Shown: positions 1 to 11,871, counted from the stretch's first letter. The stretch: DNA of 64,000 nucleotides from [Mycobacterium] crassicus (GCF_020181615.1 NZ_CP084029.1:2190557-2254556), one strand, 5' to 3'. Numbers and translations are program-made. The notes: a model not told the origin generated them from the sequence alone.

Positions 1-47
1 CCGATGATACTGCCCACACGGGTGGAAAAGTAGGACACCGCCGAACA
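1..47 (+). rRNA. rrf: 5S ribosomal RNA, 3' end (partial)
   Basis: The first 47 bases match the 3' end of mycobacterial 5S rRNA as I recall it (GATGATACTGCCC, then GGGTGGAAAAGTAGGACACC, then GCCGAACA). The gene begins before the window, and the exact 3' end is uncertain by a few bases. A strong terminator follows within 12 bases, so this is the last gene of an rRNA operon. Its position next to the Rv1691/Rv1692 homologue, in the tyrS neighbourhood of other mycobacteria, identifies it by inference as the second operon, rrnB. Confidence 0.9.
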
Positions 48-58
48 CAATTTAAAGT

Positions 59-90
59 CCTGTGCCCCCCAAGAAATTGGGGGGCACAGG
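59..90 (+). terminator. rRNA operon terminator hairpin
   Basis: A perfect 14-bp stem (CCTGTGCCCCCCAA paired with TTGGGGGGCACAGG) closes on a GAAA tetraloop and is followed by a short T-rich stretch (CATTTCTC). It lies 12 bases after the 5S rRNA end and before the next gene, as expected for a factor-independent terminator of the rRNA operon. Confidence 0.9.
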
Positions 91-188
91 CATTTCTCGT
101 AGTACTAGCGCAAATGCGACCGTGTCACGAGGTCGGCGAAGTCCGCCGTATCCTTTCCGGTAGCACTGATTCGACCGGAAGGCGCGAC

Positions 189-2273
189 GTGGCCGAACAC
201 GGCAGGGGCGGCAGCGGGCCGCGGGGCGGTAACGGCGCCGGAGACTCCGACAGGCGGGGCCGGCCCAGGCCCGCCGGTGGCGGGGCATCCCGCGGCTCCG
301 GCGATCAGCGCCGGGAGTCCGGTGGGTGGTCCCGCGGCTCCGGTGAACAGCGACGCACGGCGGGCGGTCCGACTCGCGGCTCCGGTGAAGGACGCCGGGA
401 GTCCGGTGGGTGGTCCCGCGGCTCCGGTGAACAGCGACGGGAGAACAGCGGTTGGTCCCGCGGCTCCGGCGATGAGCGCCGGGGGCCCAGGGGATCCGGA
501 CCGGACCGGGACCGGCGGGCCCAACCGCGCCGAGACCATGACGGCGACGCCCGGCCGGCGCGGTCGGCCGGCGAGCATGAGGCCCAGCGCTACGACGACC
601 CGCCGCTGCCCGAGGGGATCGAGCCCAAGCAGCTGGCACCCGAGGTCCGTCGAGAACTGAGCACCCTCAGTAAGGCCACCGCCGACGCCGTCGCCTGCCA
701 CCTGGTGGCCGCCGGCAACCTGCTCGACGATGACCCCGAGACCGCGTTGAAGCACGCCCAGGCCGCACGGTCCCGCTCGACGCGGATCACCGCGGTACGT
801 GAGGCCGTCGGAATCGCCGCCTACCACTGCGGGGACTGGTCGCAGGCCCTCGCTGAACTCCGGGCGGCACGCCGGATGGGCAGCAAATCGGCTCTGCTGC
901 CATTGATCGCCGACTGCGAACGGGGCATGGGCCGCCCGCAACGGGCGATCGAACTGGCCGCCGCTCCGGAAGCCGCTGACCTCGAGGGCGACGAAGCCGA
1001 CGAACTGCGGATCGTCGTCGCGGGCGCGCGTGTCGATCTAGGCCAACTGGAGCAGGCCCTCACGGTGCTGTCGTCCGCGCCGACTGACCCGGATCGCACC
1101 GGCGCGACGGTGGCCCGGCTGCACTACGCACACGCTGAGACCCTGGTCGCACTCGGCCGCAGCGACGAAGCCCTGGAGTGGTTCCTGCGGGCTGCGGCCG
1201 CCGACCTCGACGGGGTCACCGACGCCGAAGAACGCATCGCCGAACTGGGCGAGAGCGGCACACTCGCCGACGAGTACGACTGCCTGCTGCTGGATCTCGA
1301 CGGCACGGTGTTCCGCGGCGGCCAACCCACCGAAGGCGCCGTCGACACCTTGGCGCAGGTGGAGAGCCGAGGGCTGTTCATCACCAACAATTCCTCGCGC
1401 AGCGCCGCGGAGGTCGCCGCGCACCTGACCGAGCTGGGCTTCACCACCACAGCCGCCGATGTCGCCACCAGCGCCCAACTGGCAGCCCAGCTGCTGGCCG
1501 AGCAGCTGCCCGCGGGATCACGGGTGCTGGTGGTCGGCACCGAATCACTGGCCGCCGAAATCGCCTCGGTCGGTCTGGAACCGGTACGGCTGGCGTCCGA
1601 CGAGCCGGCAGCGGTGGTCCAGGGCTTGTCCACCGAGACGGGCTGGGCCGATCTGGCCGAGGCAGCCCTGGCGATCCGCGCAGGCGCGGCTTGGCTGACG
1701 ACCAACCTCGACAGGACCCTGCCCTCGGAGCGCGGGCTGCTGCCCGGCAACGGATCGATGGTGGCCGCCCTGCGCGCCGCCACCGACGCCGAACCCCAGG
1801 TGGCCGGCAAGCCGGGTCCGGCGTTGTTCACCTCGGCGCTGACCCGCGGCGAGTTCTACGCCCCGCTAGTCGTCGGTGACCGGCTCGACACCGACATCGC
1901 CGCCGCCAACGCCGCGGCGCTGCCCAGCCTGATGGTGCTCACCGGCGTCAACTCGGCCCGCGACGCCGTCGGCGCCGTCGCCGAGCAGCGGCCGATCTAC
2001 ATCGGTCACGACCTGCGATCGCTGCAGCGCACAGCCGGCGAGCTGGCCATCACCCCGCAGCCGCAGTGGCAGGTGAAGTTGGAGGACGGCACCTTCACCG
2101 TCGCCGCGGCCCAGCCCGACACCGACGACGATGACGGCCTGTCGGTCGTGCGCGCGTTGGCCGCCGCGGTCTGGGACGCCGATCTGGCCGGGCGCTCCTT
2201 CACGGTCGCCTCCGCTGACGACACCGCCGACGCGGCCCTGCAGCGGTGGTCGCTGCTGGGCACATGGGACTGA
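189..2273 (+). CDS. TPR-domain protein fused to HAD-IIA family phosphatase (Rv1691-Rv1692-like)
   Basis: A 694-residue protein with three parts. Residues about 1-125 are basic, Gly/Ser/Arg-rich and contain five 14-residue repeats. About 150-360 is helical and TPR-like. About 365-690 is a HAD-IIA phosphatase with the DLDGTVF nucleophile motif, a TNNSSRS loop and the VVGDRLDTDI metal motif. In M. tuberculosis the TPR and HAD parts are, from memory, separate genes (Rv1691, Rv1692); here one frame runs through both without a stop. The HAD part resembles glycerol-3-phosphate phosphatase (Rv1692), which recycles glycerol phosphate from lipid turnover; the substrate is inferred. I chose GTG 189 because GGAAGG lies 7 bases upstream. 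An ATG at 114 in the same frame is possible but lies close to the rRNA terminator. Confidence 0.85.
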   Translation: MAEHGRGGSGPRGGNGAGDSDRRGRPRPAGGGASRGSGDQRRESGGWSRGSGEQRRTAGGPTRGSGEGRRESGGWSRGSGEQRRENSGWSRGSGDERRGPRGSGPDRDRRAQPRRDHDGDARPARSAGEHEAQRYDDPPLPEGIEPKQLAPEVRRELSTLSKATADAVACHLVAAGNLLDDDPETALKHAQAARSRSTRITAVREAVGIAAYHCGDWSQALAELRAARRMGSKSALLPLIADCERGMGRPQRAIELAAAPEAADLEGDEADELRIVVAGARVDLGQLEQALTVLSSAPTDPDRTGATVARLHYAHAETLVALGRSDEALEWFLRAAAADLDGVTDAEERIAELGESGTLADEYDCLLLDLDGTVFRGGQPTEGAVDTLAQVESRGLFITNNSSRSAAEVAAHLTELGFTTTAADVATSAQLAAQLLAEQLPAGSRVLVVGTESLAAEIASVGLEPVRLASDEPAAVVQGLSTETGWADLAEAALAIRAGAAWLTTNLDRTLPSERGLLPGNGSMVAALRAATDAEPQVAGKPGPALFTSALTRGEFYAPLVVGDRLDTDIAAANAAALPSLMVLTGVNSARDAVGAVAEQRPIYIGHDLRSLQRTAGELAITPQPQWQVKLEDGTFTVAAAQPDTDDDDGLSVVRALAAAVWDADLAGRSFTVASADDTADAALQRWSLLGTWD
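288..497 (+). repeat. Five tandem 42-bp repeats coding a 14-residue Arg/Gly/Ser unit
   Basis: Five in-frame units of 42 bp encode SRGSGDQRRESGGW, SRGSGEQRRTAGGP, TRGSGEGRRESGGW, SRGSGEQRRENSGW and SRGSGDERRGPRGS. The core TCCCGCGGCTCCGG recurs nearly unchanged at the DNA level, which points to recent tandem duplication. The encoded segment is probably disordered and positively charged. Confidence 0.9.
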
Positions 2274-2301
2274 ACGGAATCGGCTAGCGTGAGTGGCACC
2301 C

Positions 2302-2478
2302 ATGAACAGTGAGATTGACGAGGTCCGGGCCCGCATCGCGGCAATCCTGGCCGCGCTGCCCGGGGAGGCGGAGCTGGCCGAGTTGCCGGCGCACAGCGAT
2401 CTCAACGCCCTGGCGCAGCGGCTCGAAGAGGCCCACCAGGTGTTGGTACGGGCGCTGGAGTCGGTGGAGAAAGGCTGA
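2302..2478 (+). CDS. Small conserved protein (Rv1693-like)
   Basis: A 58-residue acidic, helical protein (starts MNSEIDEVRARIAAIL, ends ESVEKG) in the slot held by Rv1693 in M. tuberculosis, between the HAD phosphatase gene and tlyA. The length from ATG 2302 agrees with the recalled length of Rv1693. A GTG at 2293 would add three residues; neither start has a clear ribosome binding site. The sequence is compatible with a short helical hairpin. Function is not known to me. It lies 8 bases before tlyA and is probably cotranscribed. Confidence 0.75.
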   Translation: MNSEIDEVRARIAAILAALPGEAELAELPAHSDLNALAQRLEEAHQVLVRALESVEKG

Positions 2479-2486
2479 GTGCACGC

Positions 2487-3293
2487 ATGTCTCGGCGCGC
2501 TCGCGTTGACGCCGAGCTGGTCCGGCGCGGACTGGCCCGGTCGCGTCAGCAGGCCGCGGAGTTGATCGGCGCCGGCAAAGTCACCATCGACGGCATCCCG
2601 GCCGTCAAACCTGCCACCGCAGTGGCGATCACGGCCGCCCTGGCCGTTGTCGACGACGGCGAACGCAACTGGGTATCTCGCGGGGCGCACAAGCTGATCG
2701 GTGCCCTGGACACCTTCGAGATCACCGTCGCAGACCGGCAGTGCCTGGACGCCGGAGCCTCGACCGGCGGGTTCACCGAGGTGTTGCTCGACCGCGGCGC
2801 CGCCCGGGTGGTCACCGTCGACGTCGGCTACGGGCAGCTGGCCTGGTCGCTGCGCACTGACCCTCGGGTGGTCGTCATCGAGCGCACCAATGTTCGTAGC
2901 CTGACACCCGAGACCGCGGGCGGGCTCGCCGATCTCATCGTCGCCGATCTGTCGTTCATCTCCCTGGCCACGGTGTTACCGGCGCTGGCTGGCTGCGCGT
3001 CACCCGACGCCGATATCGTTCCGATGGTGAAGCCGCAGTTCGAGGTCGGACGACAACAGGTGGGCGCCGGCGGGGTGGTGTCCGAACCCGGCCTGCGCGC
3101 CGACGCGGTGCTGTCGGTGGCACACCGAGCCGCAGAACTCGGGTGGGGCGCCGTCGCGGTCACTGCCAGCCCGCTGCCCGGGCCGTCCGGCAACGTCGAA
3201 TACTTCCTGCATCTGCGCGCCGCCGCCGCACCACTGACCGGCGACGCATTGCGCGCAGCCGTTCAAGATGCCGTCGCGGAGGGGCCACAGTGA
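2487..3293 (+). CDS. tlyA: TlyA 16S/23S rRNA 2'-O-methyltransferase
   Basis: A 268-residue protein with an N-terminal S4 RNA-binding domain (about 1-60, [20 protein letters not shown]) and an FtsJ-like Rossmann methyltransferase domain (about 60-268) with the SAM motif [17 protein letters not shown] and the conserved VKPQFE. TlyA methylates the 2'-OH of a 16S and a 23S rRNA cytidine in mycobacteria and thereby makes ribosomes sensitive to capreomycin. Length and order before nadK match M. tuberculosis Rv1694. The stop codon overlaps the nadK start (GTGA), so the two are probably translationally coupled. Confidence 0.97.
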   Translation: MSRRARVDAELVRRGLARSRQQAAELIGAGKVTIDGIPAVKPATAVAITAALAVVDDGERNWVSRGAHKLIGALDTFEITVADRQCLDAGASTGGFTEVLLDRGAARVVTVDVGYGQLAWSLRTDPRVVVIERTNVRSLTPETAGGLADLIVADLSFISLATVLPALAGCASPDADIVPMVKPQFEVGRQQVGAGGVVSEPGLRADAVLSVAHRAAELGWGAVAVTASPLPGPSGNVEYFLHLRAAAAPLTGDALRAAVQDAVAEGPQ

Positions 3294-4210
3294 ATCAGCG
3301 CACCGTTCTATTGGTGGTGCACACCGGGCGTGAAGAGGCCACCGACACCGCCCGCCGGGTGGAAAAGGTCCTCGACGACCACGGCATCGCGCTACGGGTG
3401 CTGACCTCGGAGGCGGTCGACAAGGGCGCACTGCACCAGGCGCCCGATCACGTGCGCGGCCTCGACGAGATCGACCTGGTGGACCCCGACAACCGGGCCG
3501 CCGAGGGCTGCGAACTGGTGCTGGTGCTCGGCGGCGACGGCACCTTCCTGCGGGCCGCGGAATTGGCCCGCAACGCCGACATTCCGGTGCTGGGCGTCAA
3601 TCTCGGCCGCATCGGATTCCTGGCCGAGGCCGAAGCCGACCACATCGACCGGGTTCTGGACCACATCATCGCCCGCGACTACCGGGTCGAAGACCGGATG
3701 ACCCTCGACGTGGTGGTACGCGTCAACGGGGAGGTCATCGACAGCGGTTGGGCGCTCAACGAGGCCAGCCTGGAGAAGGGCCCACGGCTGGGCGTGCTGG
3801 GCGTTGTCGTCGAAGTGGACGGCAGGCCGGTGTCGACGTTCGGCTGCGATGGTGTTCTGGTGTCCACGCCGACCGGGTCCACCGCGTACGCGTTCTCCGC
3901 CGGTGGGCCGGTGCTCTGGCCCGACCTGGACGCCATCCTGGTGGTGCCCAACAACGCGCACGCGCTGTTCGCCCGGCCCATGGTGACCAGCCCCGACTCG
4001 ACCATCGCGATCGAGGTTGAGGTAAGCGACGGACACAACGCGATGGTGTTCTGCGACGGCCGCCGCAAGATGCTGGTTCCGGCCGGCGGACGCCTGGAGG
4101 TGCAACGCGGCGTCACCCCGGTGAAATGGGCGCGGCTGGGCCGCTCGCCGTTCACCGACCGGCTGGTGCGCAAGTTCCGGCTGCCGGTCACCGGCTGGCG
4201 CGGGCAGTAA
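3290..4210 (+). CDS. nadK: NAD kinase
   Basis: A 306-residue ATP/polyphosphate-NAD kinase (PpnK), the Rv1695 homologue, which makes NADP from NAD. It shows the [11 protein letters not shown] nucleotide-binding motif near residue 80, then [10 protein letters not shown] and the [16 protein letters not shown] region. The reading frame is open further upstream, but homology with NadK begins at [13 protein letters not shown], so I chose GTG 3290, which overlaps the tlyA stop by 4 bp. The recN start follows after 4 bases, so the gene sits inside one operon. Confidence 0.97.
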   Translation: MNQRTVLLVVHTGREEATDTARRVEKVLDDHGIALRVLTSEAVDKGALHQAPDHVRGLDEIDLVDPDNRAAEGCELVLVLGGDGTFLRAAELARNADIPVLGVNLGRIGFLAEAEADHIDRVLDHIIARDYRVEDRMTLDVVVRVNGEVIDSGWALNEASLEKGPRLGVLGVVVEVDGRPVSTFGCDGVLVSTPTGSTAYAFSAGGPVLWPDLDAILVVPNNAHALFARPMVTSPDSTIAIEVEVSDGHNAMVFCDGRRKMLVPAGGRLEVQRGVTPVKWARLGRSPFTDRLVRKFRLPVTGWRGQ

Positions 4211-4214
4211 TCGC

Positions 4215-6005
4215 GTGCTGACCGAGATCCGCATCGAGTCGCTGGGTGCGATCAGCGCGGCAACCGCGGAGTTCGACCGCGGGCTGACGGTGCTGACCGG
4301 CGAGACCGGTACCGGCAAGACGATGGTTGTGACCGGACTGCACCTGCTCGGCGGTGCCCGCGCCGACGCGAACCGGGTGCGATCGGGTGCGGCCCGCGCG
4401 GTGGTGGAGGGCCGGTTCTGCACCGCGGACCTGGCGCCGGCGACGGCTGCGCAGATCGACGAGATCCTGGAGGCGTCCGGCGCCGACCGCGACGAGGACG
4501 GCAGCGTGATCGCGGCCCGCTCGGTCAGCCGGGATGGACCGTCGCGGGCCTACCTCGGTGGCCGGGGTGTGCCTGCCAAATCGTTGAGCGGTTTCACCGG
4601 AGGGCTGCTGACGCTGCATGGCCAGAATGACCAGCTGCGGCTGATGCGCCCGGAGGAGCAGCGTGGGGCGCTCGATCGGTACGCCGCGGTCGGCGGCCCT
4701 TTGGAGCGCTACCGCGCCGCGCGGGAGGCCTGGCAGTCCGCGCGCCGGGAGCTCGTCGACCGCCGTAACCGGGCCCGTGAGCTGGTTCAGGAAGCCGACC
4801 GGCTCACGTTCGCGCTGCGCGAGATCGACGCCGTCGAGCCGCAGCCCGGCGAGGACGACGCGCTGACCATGGACATCCGGCGGCTCTCCGAACTCGATGC
4901 GCTGCGCGCCGCGGCGTCGGGGGCGCGGGCGGCGCTGGCCGGTGGCTTCGAGGACGCGGTGGAGGCGGCCGACGCGGCGTCCTCGGCAACCGACCGGCTG
5001 GGGCAGGCGAAGGCGGCGCTGACCACCACCGACGACACCGCACTGCAGTCGCTGGGCGAGCAGCTCGGCGAGGCGCTCACGGTGGTCGGCGATGTGGCCC
5101 GCGAACTCGGCGGCTACCTCGACGGCCTGCCGACCGGCGCCGACGCGTTGGACGCCAAGCTGGCGCGGCAGGCCGAGCTGCGCACCCTGACCCGCAAGTA
5201 CGCCTCCGACATCGACGGGGTGCTGGCCTGGGCGGCGGAGTCCCGCGACCGGCTGGCCCAGCTCGACGTCTCCGAAGAGGCACTGGCGGCGCTCGCCGTT
5301 CGCGTCGACGAGCTTGCCGCGCAGGTGGTGGCGACCGCCACCGCTCTCAGTGCTGCGCGCGCGAAGGCGGCCGGCGGGCTGGCGAAGGCGGTGAGCAAGG
5401 AGTTGTCCGGGCTGGCCATGGCCGACGCCGAGTTCAGCATCGCGGTGAGCACCAGCCCGGCGGCCGACGACGATCCGACGGCCCTGCGATTGCCGTCGGG
5501 CCAGAGCGTGCACGCCGGCAGCGACGGTATCGACGATGTCGAGTTCGGGCTGGCCCCGCACCGCGGCATGACGGTACTGCCGCTGGCCAAGAGTGCCTCC
5601 GGGGGCGAGCTGTCCCGGGTGATGCTGGCGCTGGAGGTGGTGCTGGCCACGTCATCACGCCATTCGGCGGGTACCACCATGGTGTTCGACGAGGTCGACG
5701 CCGGGGTGGGCGGCCGGGCGGCGGTGCAGATCGGGCGCCGGCTGGCCCGGCTGGCCCGCACCCATCAGGTGATCGTGGTGACGCACCTGCCGCAGGTGGC
5801 GGCCTACGCCGATGCCCACCTGGCCGTGGATGCGGGCGGCAACGGTGCCAGCGGCGTGCGGCGCCTCGACGACGACGGCCGGGTCGCCGAATTGGCCCGG
5901 ATGCTGGCCGGGCTGGGGGAGTCCGACAGCGGTCGAGCGCATGCCCGCGAACTGTTGAGTGCGGCCCAGGAAGAGCGGGAGGGCAGCGGCGAGACACCGT
6001 CCTGA
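4215..6005 (+). CDS. recN: DNA repair protein RecN
   Basis: A 596-residue SMC-like ATPase that acts in recombinational repair of double-strand breaks. Walker A GETGTGKT lies near residue 30, followed by long helical arms (about 150-380) and a C-terminal half with the ABC signature SASGGELSRVM and Walker B FDEVDAGVGG. Length is normal for the family. The start is GTG (VLTEIRIESLG). Order after nadK matches M. tuberculosis (Rv1696). Confidence 0.96.
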   Translation: MLTEIRIESLGAISAATAEFDRGLTVLTGETGTGKTMVVTGLHLLGGARADANRVRSGAARAVVEGRFCTADLAPATAAQIDEILEASGADRDEDGSVIAARSVSRDGPSRAYLGGRGVPAKSLSGFTGGLLTLHGQNDQLRLMRPEEQRGALDRYAAVGGPLERYRAAREAWQSARRELVDRRNRARELVQEADRLTFALREIDAVEPQPGEDDALTMDIRRLSELDALRAAASGARAALAGGFEDAVEAADAASSATDRLGQAKAALTTTDDTALQSLGEQLGEALTVVGDVARELGGYLDGLPTGADALDAKLARQAELRTLTRKYASDIDGVLAWAAESRDRLAQLDVSEEALAALAVRVDELAAQVVATATALSAARAKAAGGLAKAVSKELSGLAMADAEFSIAVSTSPAADDDPTALRLPSGQSVHAGSDGIDDVEFGLAPHRGMTVLPLAKSASGGELSRVMLALEVVLATSSRHSAGTTMVFDEVDAGVGGRAAVQIGRRLARLARTHQVIVVTHLPQVAAYADAHLAVDAGGNGASGVRRLDDDGRVAELARMLAGLGESDSGRAHARELLSAAQEEREGSGETPS

Positions 6006-6009
6006 GCCG

Positions 6010-6036
6010 TGTGACTGGTGTGACTGTTTGTGACTA
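6010..6036 (+). promoter_or_regulatory. Three TGTGACT repeats upstream of steA
   Basis: The heptamer TGTGACT occurs at 6010, 6019 and 6029, spaced 9 and 10 bases and so on roughly the same helix face, in the 94-base gap between recN and steA. It may be a regulator site or part of a promoter for the steA-mctB pair. No regulator is identified, and the assignment rests on the repeat alone. Confidence 0.35.
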
Positions 6037-6099
6037 GAGAGGCTGCTGTTACGGCGCGCCTCCCCGCATTCTCCGCGTTTCCCGGACACAATCGCGCCC

Positions 6100-7281
6100 A
6101 TGAAGATGCCTGCGCTGCTGTCTCGTAACACCGCTCGGCCTGGCGTTGTCGGTACCGCCCGGGTCGATCACGACATCGACCGGCTGCTGCGGAGGGTCGG
6201 CCCCGGCGACATCGTCGTCCTCGACATTCTCGATCTGGACCGCATCACCGCCGACGCGCTGGTGGAGGCGGACATCGCCGGTGTCATCAACGCCTCGGCG
6301 TCGATCTCCGGTCGTTACCCCAACCTGGGACCCGAGGTGCTCGTCGCCAACGGCGTCACCCTGATTGACGAAGCCGGTCCCACGGTGTTCAAGAAGATCC
6401 GGGACGGTGCCAAGGTTCGGCTGTACAACGGCGCGGTCTACTCCGGGGACCGCCGGCTGGCGCGCGGGGTCGAACGCAACGACGTCGAGATCGCCGACCT
6501 GATGCATGAGGCCAAGAGCGGGCTGGTGGCCCACTTGGAGTCCTTCGCCGGCAACACCATCGAATTCATCCGCAGCGAGAGCCCGCTGCTGATCGACGGG
6601 ATCGGCATCCCTGAGATCGATGTCGACCTGCGGCGCCGGCACGTGGTGCTCGTCGGTGACGAAGAAGACGCCGCCGACGACCTCAAGCGGCTCAAGCCGT
6701 TCATCAAGGAGTACCAGCCGGTGCTGATCGGCATCGGCTCCGGCGCAGACGTGCTGCGCAAGGCCGGGTACCGTCCGCAGCTGATCGTCGGCGACCCCGA
6801 CCAGATGAGCGCCGAGGTGCTGCAGTGCGGATCGCAGGTGGTACTGCCGGCCGACGCCGACGGCCACGCGCCGGGACTGGAGCGCATCCAGGATCTGGGC
6901 GTCGGTGCCATGACCTTCCCGGCCGCCGGCTCCGCGATGGACCTGGCACTGCTGCTGGCCGACCACCACGGCGCGGCGTTGCTGGTGACGGCCGGGCACA
7001 CCGCCAACATCGAGACGTTCTTCGACCGGACCCGCCAGATGACCAATCCGTCGATGTTCCTGACCCGGCTCAAGGTCGGCGAGAAGCTGGTGGACGCCCG
7101 CGCGGTCGCCACGCTGTACCGCAACCGGGTCTCCGCCGGCGCGATCGCGCTGCTGGTGCTGGCCATGCTGATGGCGGTCATCGTCGCGCTGTGGGTGTCG
7201 CAGACCGACGCCGTGGTCCTCGACTGGCTCAGCAACTACTGGCATCACCTGACCCAGTGGCTGCGGCACTGGGTGACCTAA
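6100..7281 (+). CDS. steA: SteA-like cytokinesis protein (Rv1697 homologue)
   Basis: A 393-residue protein with a thiamin-pyrophosphokinase-like catalytic fold (about 170-330) and one membrane helix near the C terminus (about 348-366, AIALLVLAMLMAVIVALWVS). In Corynebacterium glutamicum SteA and SteB form a membrane complex needed for the last steps of cell separation, and SteB is the homologue of the next gene here. The 94-base gap before it suggests its own promoter. The downstream mctB/steB homologue starts 22 bases after the stop. A true kinase activity is doubtful; the division role is inferred from homology. Confidence 0.88.
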   Translation: MKMPALLSRNTARPGVVGTARVDHDIDRLLRRVGPGDIVVLDILDLDRITADALVEADIAGVINASASISGRYPNLGPEVLVANGVTLIDEAGPTVFKKIRDGAKVRLYNGAVYSGDRRLARGVERNDVEIADLMHEAKSGLVAHLESFAGNTIEFIRSESPLLIDGIGIPEIDVDLRRRHVVLVGDEEDAADDLKRLKPFIKEYQPVLIGIGSGADVLRKAGYRPQLIVGDPDQMSAEVLQCGSQVVLPADADGHAPGLERIQDLGVGAMTFPAAGSAMDLALLLADHHGAALLVTAGHTANIETFFDRTRQMTNPSMFLTRLKVGEKLVDARAVATLYRNRVSAGAIALLVLAMLMAVIVALWVSQTDAVVLDWLSNYWHHLTQWLRHWVT

Positions 7282-7303
7282 GCGGATCGGGGCGGGCACC
7301 GAA

Positions 7304-8245
7304 ATGATCACCCCTCGTCACCACGCGATGTCGCTGACCGCCGTGCTGCTGGCACTGGTGCTCGGCGTCGTAGTGGGCTCCGGACTGTTGTCCGGACCGG
7401 TGCTTGCCGGCCTGCAGTCGGACAAACAGGAGCTGCGTGCGCAGATCGACGGCCTGCGGGACCAGCAGAGCGCCCTGGACGAACGACTCGGCCACGCAAA
7501 CGCTTTCGACGCCCAGATGGCCCCCCGGATGGTGCGCGATGCGCTACGCGGGAAGTCCACGGTGATCTTCCTGACCCCCGACGCCGCCGACGACGACGTC
7601 GACGCGGTGATCCGCGTCATCGGACAGGCCGGCGGAGTCGTCACCGGAACGGTGGCCCTGACACCGCAGTTCGTCGACGGCACCGGCGAGGAGAAGCTGC
7701 GCGTCGTGTTGGAGTCCGGCATCGTTCCGGCCGGCGCCCAACTGAACGCCAACCTCATCGACCAGGGCGCCCAGGCCGGCGACCTGCTCGGTATCGCGCT
7801 GCTGATCAACCGCAATCCGACGATCGCACCGGCCGATGAGCCCCAGCGCGACACCGTGCTGGCCGCGCTGCGCGACACCGGTTTCGTCACCTACCGCGAC
7901 CAGCACATCGGCGCGGCCAACGCGGCTGTGGTGATCACCGGAGGCGCGCTGGCCGAGGACGCCGGAAGCGACGGGGTGAGCGTCGCCCAGTTCGCGGCGG
8001 CACTGGCCCCGCACGGCTCGGCGACGGTGCTGGCCGGCCGGGACGGGTGCGCGTCGGGCACGGCGGCGGTGGCGGTGGCCCGTGCCGATTCCGGGGTGGC
8101 CGGTGCGATCAGCACCATCGACGACGTCGATGTCGAGTCGGGGCGGATCACCACGGTCCTGGCGGTGAGCACCCTGATCGACGGCGGGCATCCGGGCCAG
8201 TACGGCATCGGCAAGGGCGCCGGCTCGGTCACCCTGGCCCAGTAG
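7304..8245 (+). CDS. mctB: MctB/SteB-like envelope protein (Rv1698 homologue)
   Basis: A 313-residue protein with an N-terminal signal or anchor helix (about 10-30, LTAVLLALVLGVVVGSGLLS), a short coiled coil (about 38-60) and an extracytoplasmic domain. M. tuberculosis Rv1698 (MctB) has been described as a channel protein in copper efflux and resistance, and the corynebacterial homologue SteB partners SteA in cytokinesis. Pairing with steA here supports the second role as well. Both readings come from homologues. Confidence 0.9.
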   Translation: MITPRHHAMSLTAVLLALVLGVVVGSGLLSGPVLAGLQSDKQELRAQIDGLRDQQSALDERLGHANAFDAQMAPRMVRDALRGKSTVIFLTPDAADDDVDAVIRVIGQAGGVVTGTVALTPQFVDGTGEEKLRVVLESGIVPAGAQLNANLIDQGAQAGDLLGIALLINRNPTIAPADEPQRDTVLAALRDTGFVTYRDQHIGAANAAVVITGGALAEDAGSDGVSVAQFAAALAPHGSATVLAGRDGCASGTAAVAVARADSGVAGAISTIDDVDVESGRITTVLAVSTLIDGGHPGQYGIGKGAGSVTLAQ

Positions 8246-8299
8246 CCGCGCCTGGCCGGGCGTGTCTGAGGCCGGTATGCGCTGTCGATGTTAGGGTGA

Positions 8300-10810
<2,511 letters not shown>

Positions 10811-10814
<4 letters not shown>

Positions 10815-11767
10815 CCGCGGCGGCCCGGCCGGCGTGCCCGCTGGACGGCCAGCTGCAGGGTTATTTGGACCATCTGAGCATCGAACGCGGCGTCGCGGCC
10901 AACACGCTGAGTTCCTACCGGCGAGATCTGCGCCGCTACAGCGAGCACCTGCTGGCCCGCGGGATCGGCGACCTGGCAGCCGTCGGCGAGGGCGACGTCA
11001 CCGACTTTCTGGTGGCGCTGCGCCGTGGCGATCCGGACACCGGTGTCTCGGCGCTGTCGGCGGTCTCCGCCGGGCGCGCGTTGATCGCGGTGCGTGGCCT
11101 GCATCGATTCGCCGCCGCGGAGGGACTGGCGGCGGCGGATGTGGCGCGAGCCGTCAAACCGCCGACACCCGGGCGACGGTTGCCCAAGAGCCTGACCATC
11201 GACGAGGTGTCGGCGCTGTTGGCCGGCGCCGGCGGCGACAGTGCCTCCGACGGGCCGTTGGCGCTGCGCAATCGGGCACTGCTGGAGCTGTTGTACTCCA
11301 CCGGGTCCCGGATATCGGAGGCCGTCGGCCTGGACATCGACGACGTGGATATGCAAGACCGGTCGGTGCTGCTGCGAGGCAAGGGCGGCAAGCAGCGTCT
11401 GGTCCCGGTGGGCCGGCCCGCGGTGGCAGCCCTGGACGCCTATCTGGTGCGGGGCCGCCCTGGCCTGGCGGGCCGCGGCCGCGGCACGCCCGGAGTGTTC
11501 CTGAACGCGCGCGGGGGACGGTTGTCGCGGCAGAGCGCCTGGCAGGTGCTGCAGGATGCCGCCGAGCGGGCCGGGATCACCGCGAAGGTGTCGCCGCACA
11601 CGCTGCGACATTCGTTCGCCACACATCTGCTCGAGGGCGGCGCCGACGTGCGGGTGGTGCAGGAGTTGCTCGGGCACGCCTCGGTGACCACCACGCAGAT
11701 CTACACCCTGGTCACGGTCAACGCACTGCGCGAGGTGTGGGCCGGCGCCCACCCCCGCGCCCGGTAG
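10811..11767 (+). CDS. xerD: Tyrosine recombinase XerD
   Basis: A 318-residue tyrosine recombinase that resolves chromosome dimers at dif together with XerC. The N-terminal SAM-like core-binding domain ([20 protein letters not shown]) is followed by the catalytic domain with the Arg of [10 protein letters not shown], the Lys of [22 protein letters not shown] (HxxR), GHAS and the nucleophile Tyr of [10 protein letters not shown] chose ATG 10811, overlapping the NUDIX stop, because the extension upstream is not conserved. Order matches M. tuberculosis Rv1701, and this is the chromosomal housekeeping enzyme, not a phage integrase. Confidence 0.97.
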
Positions 11768-11871
11768 CCGAATTTTCGGGTAGCCGCCTACTCTAGGCAG
11801 CCCGATCTGGTCGGCGAGATGCTGGGCAGAGCCCGGCGACCGACGCCGGGTCCTGTCGTGGAGGATTCGTG

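Noticed and set aside
288..497. 42-bp repeats as a CRISPR array
   Set aside because: The units abut without spacers and are in frame within a coding region.
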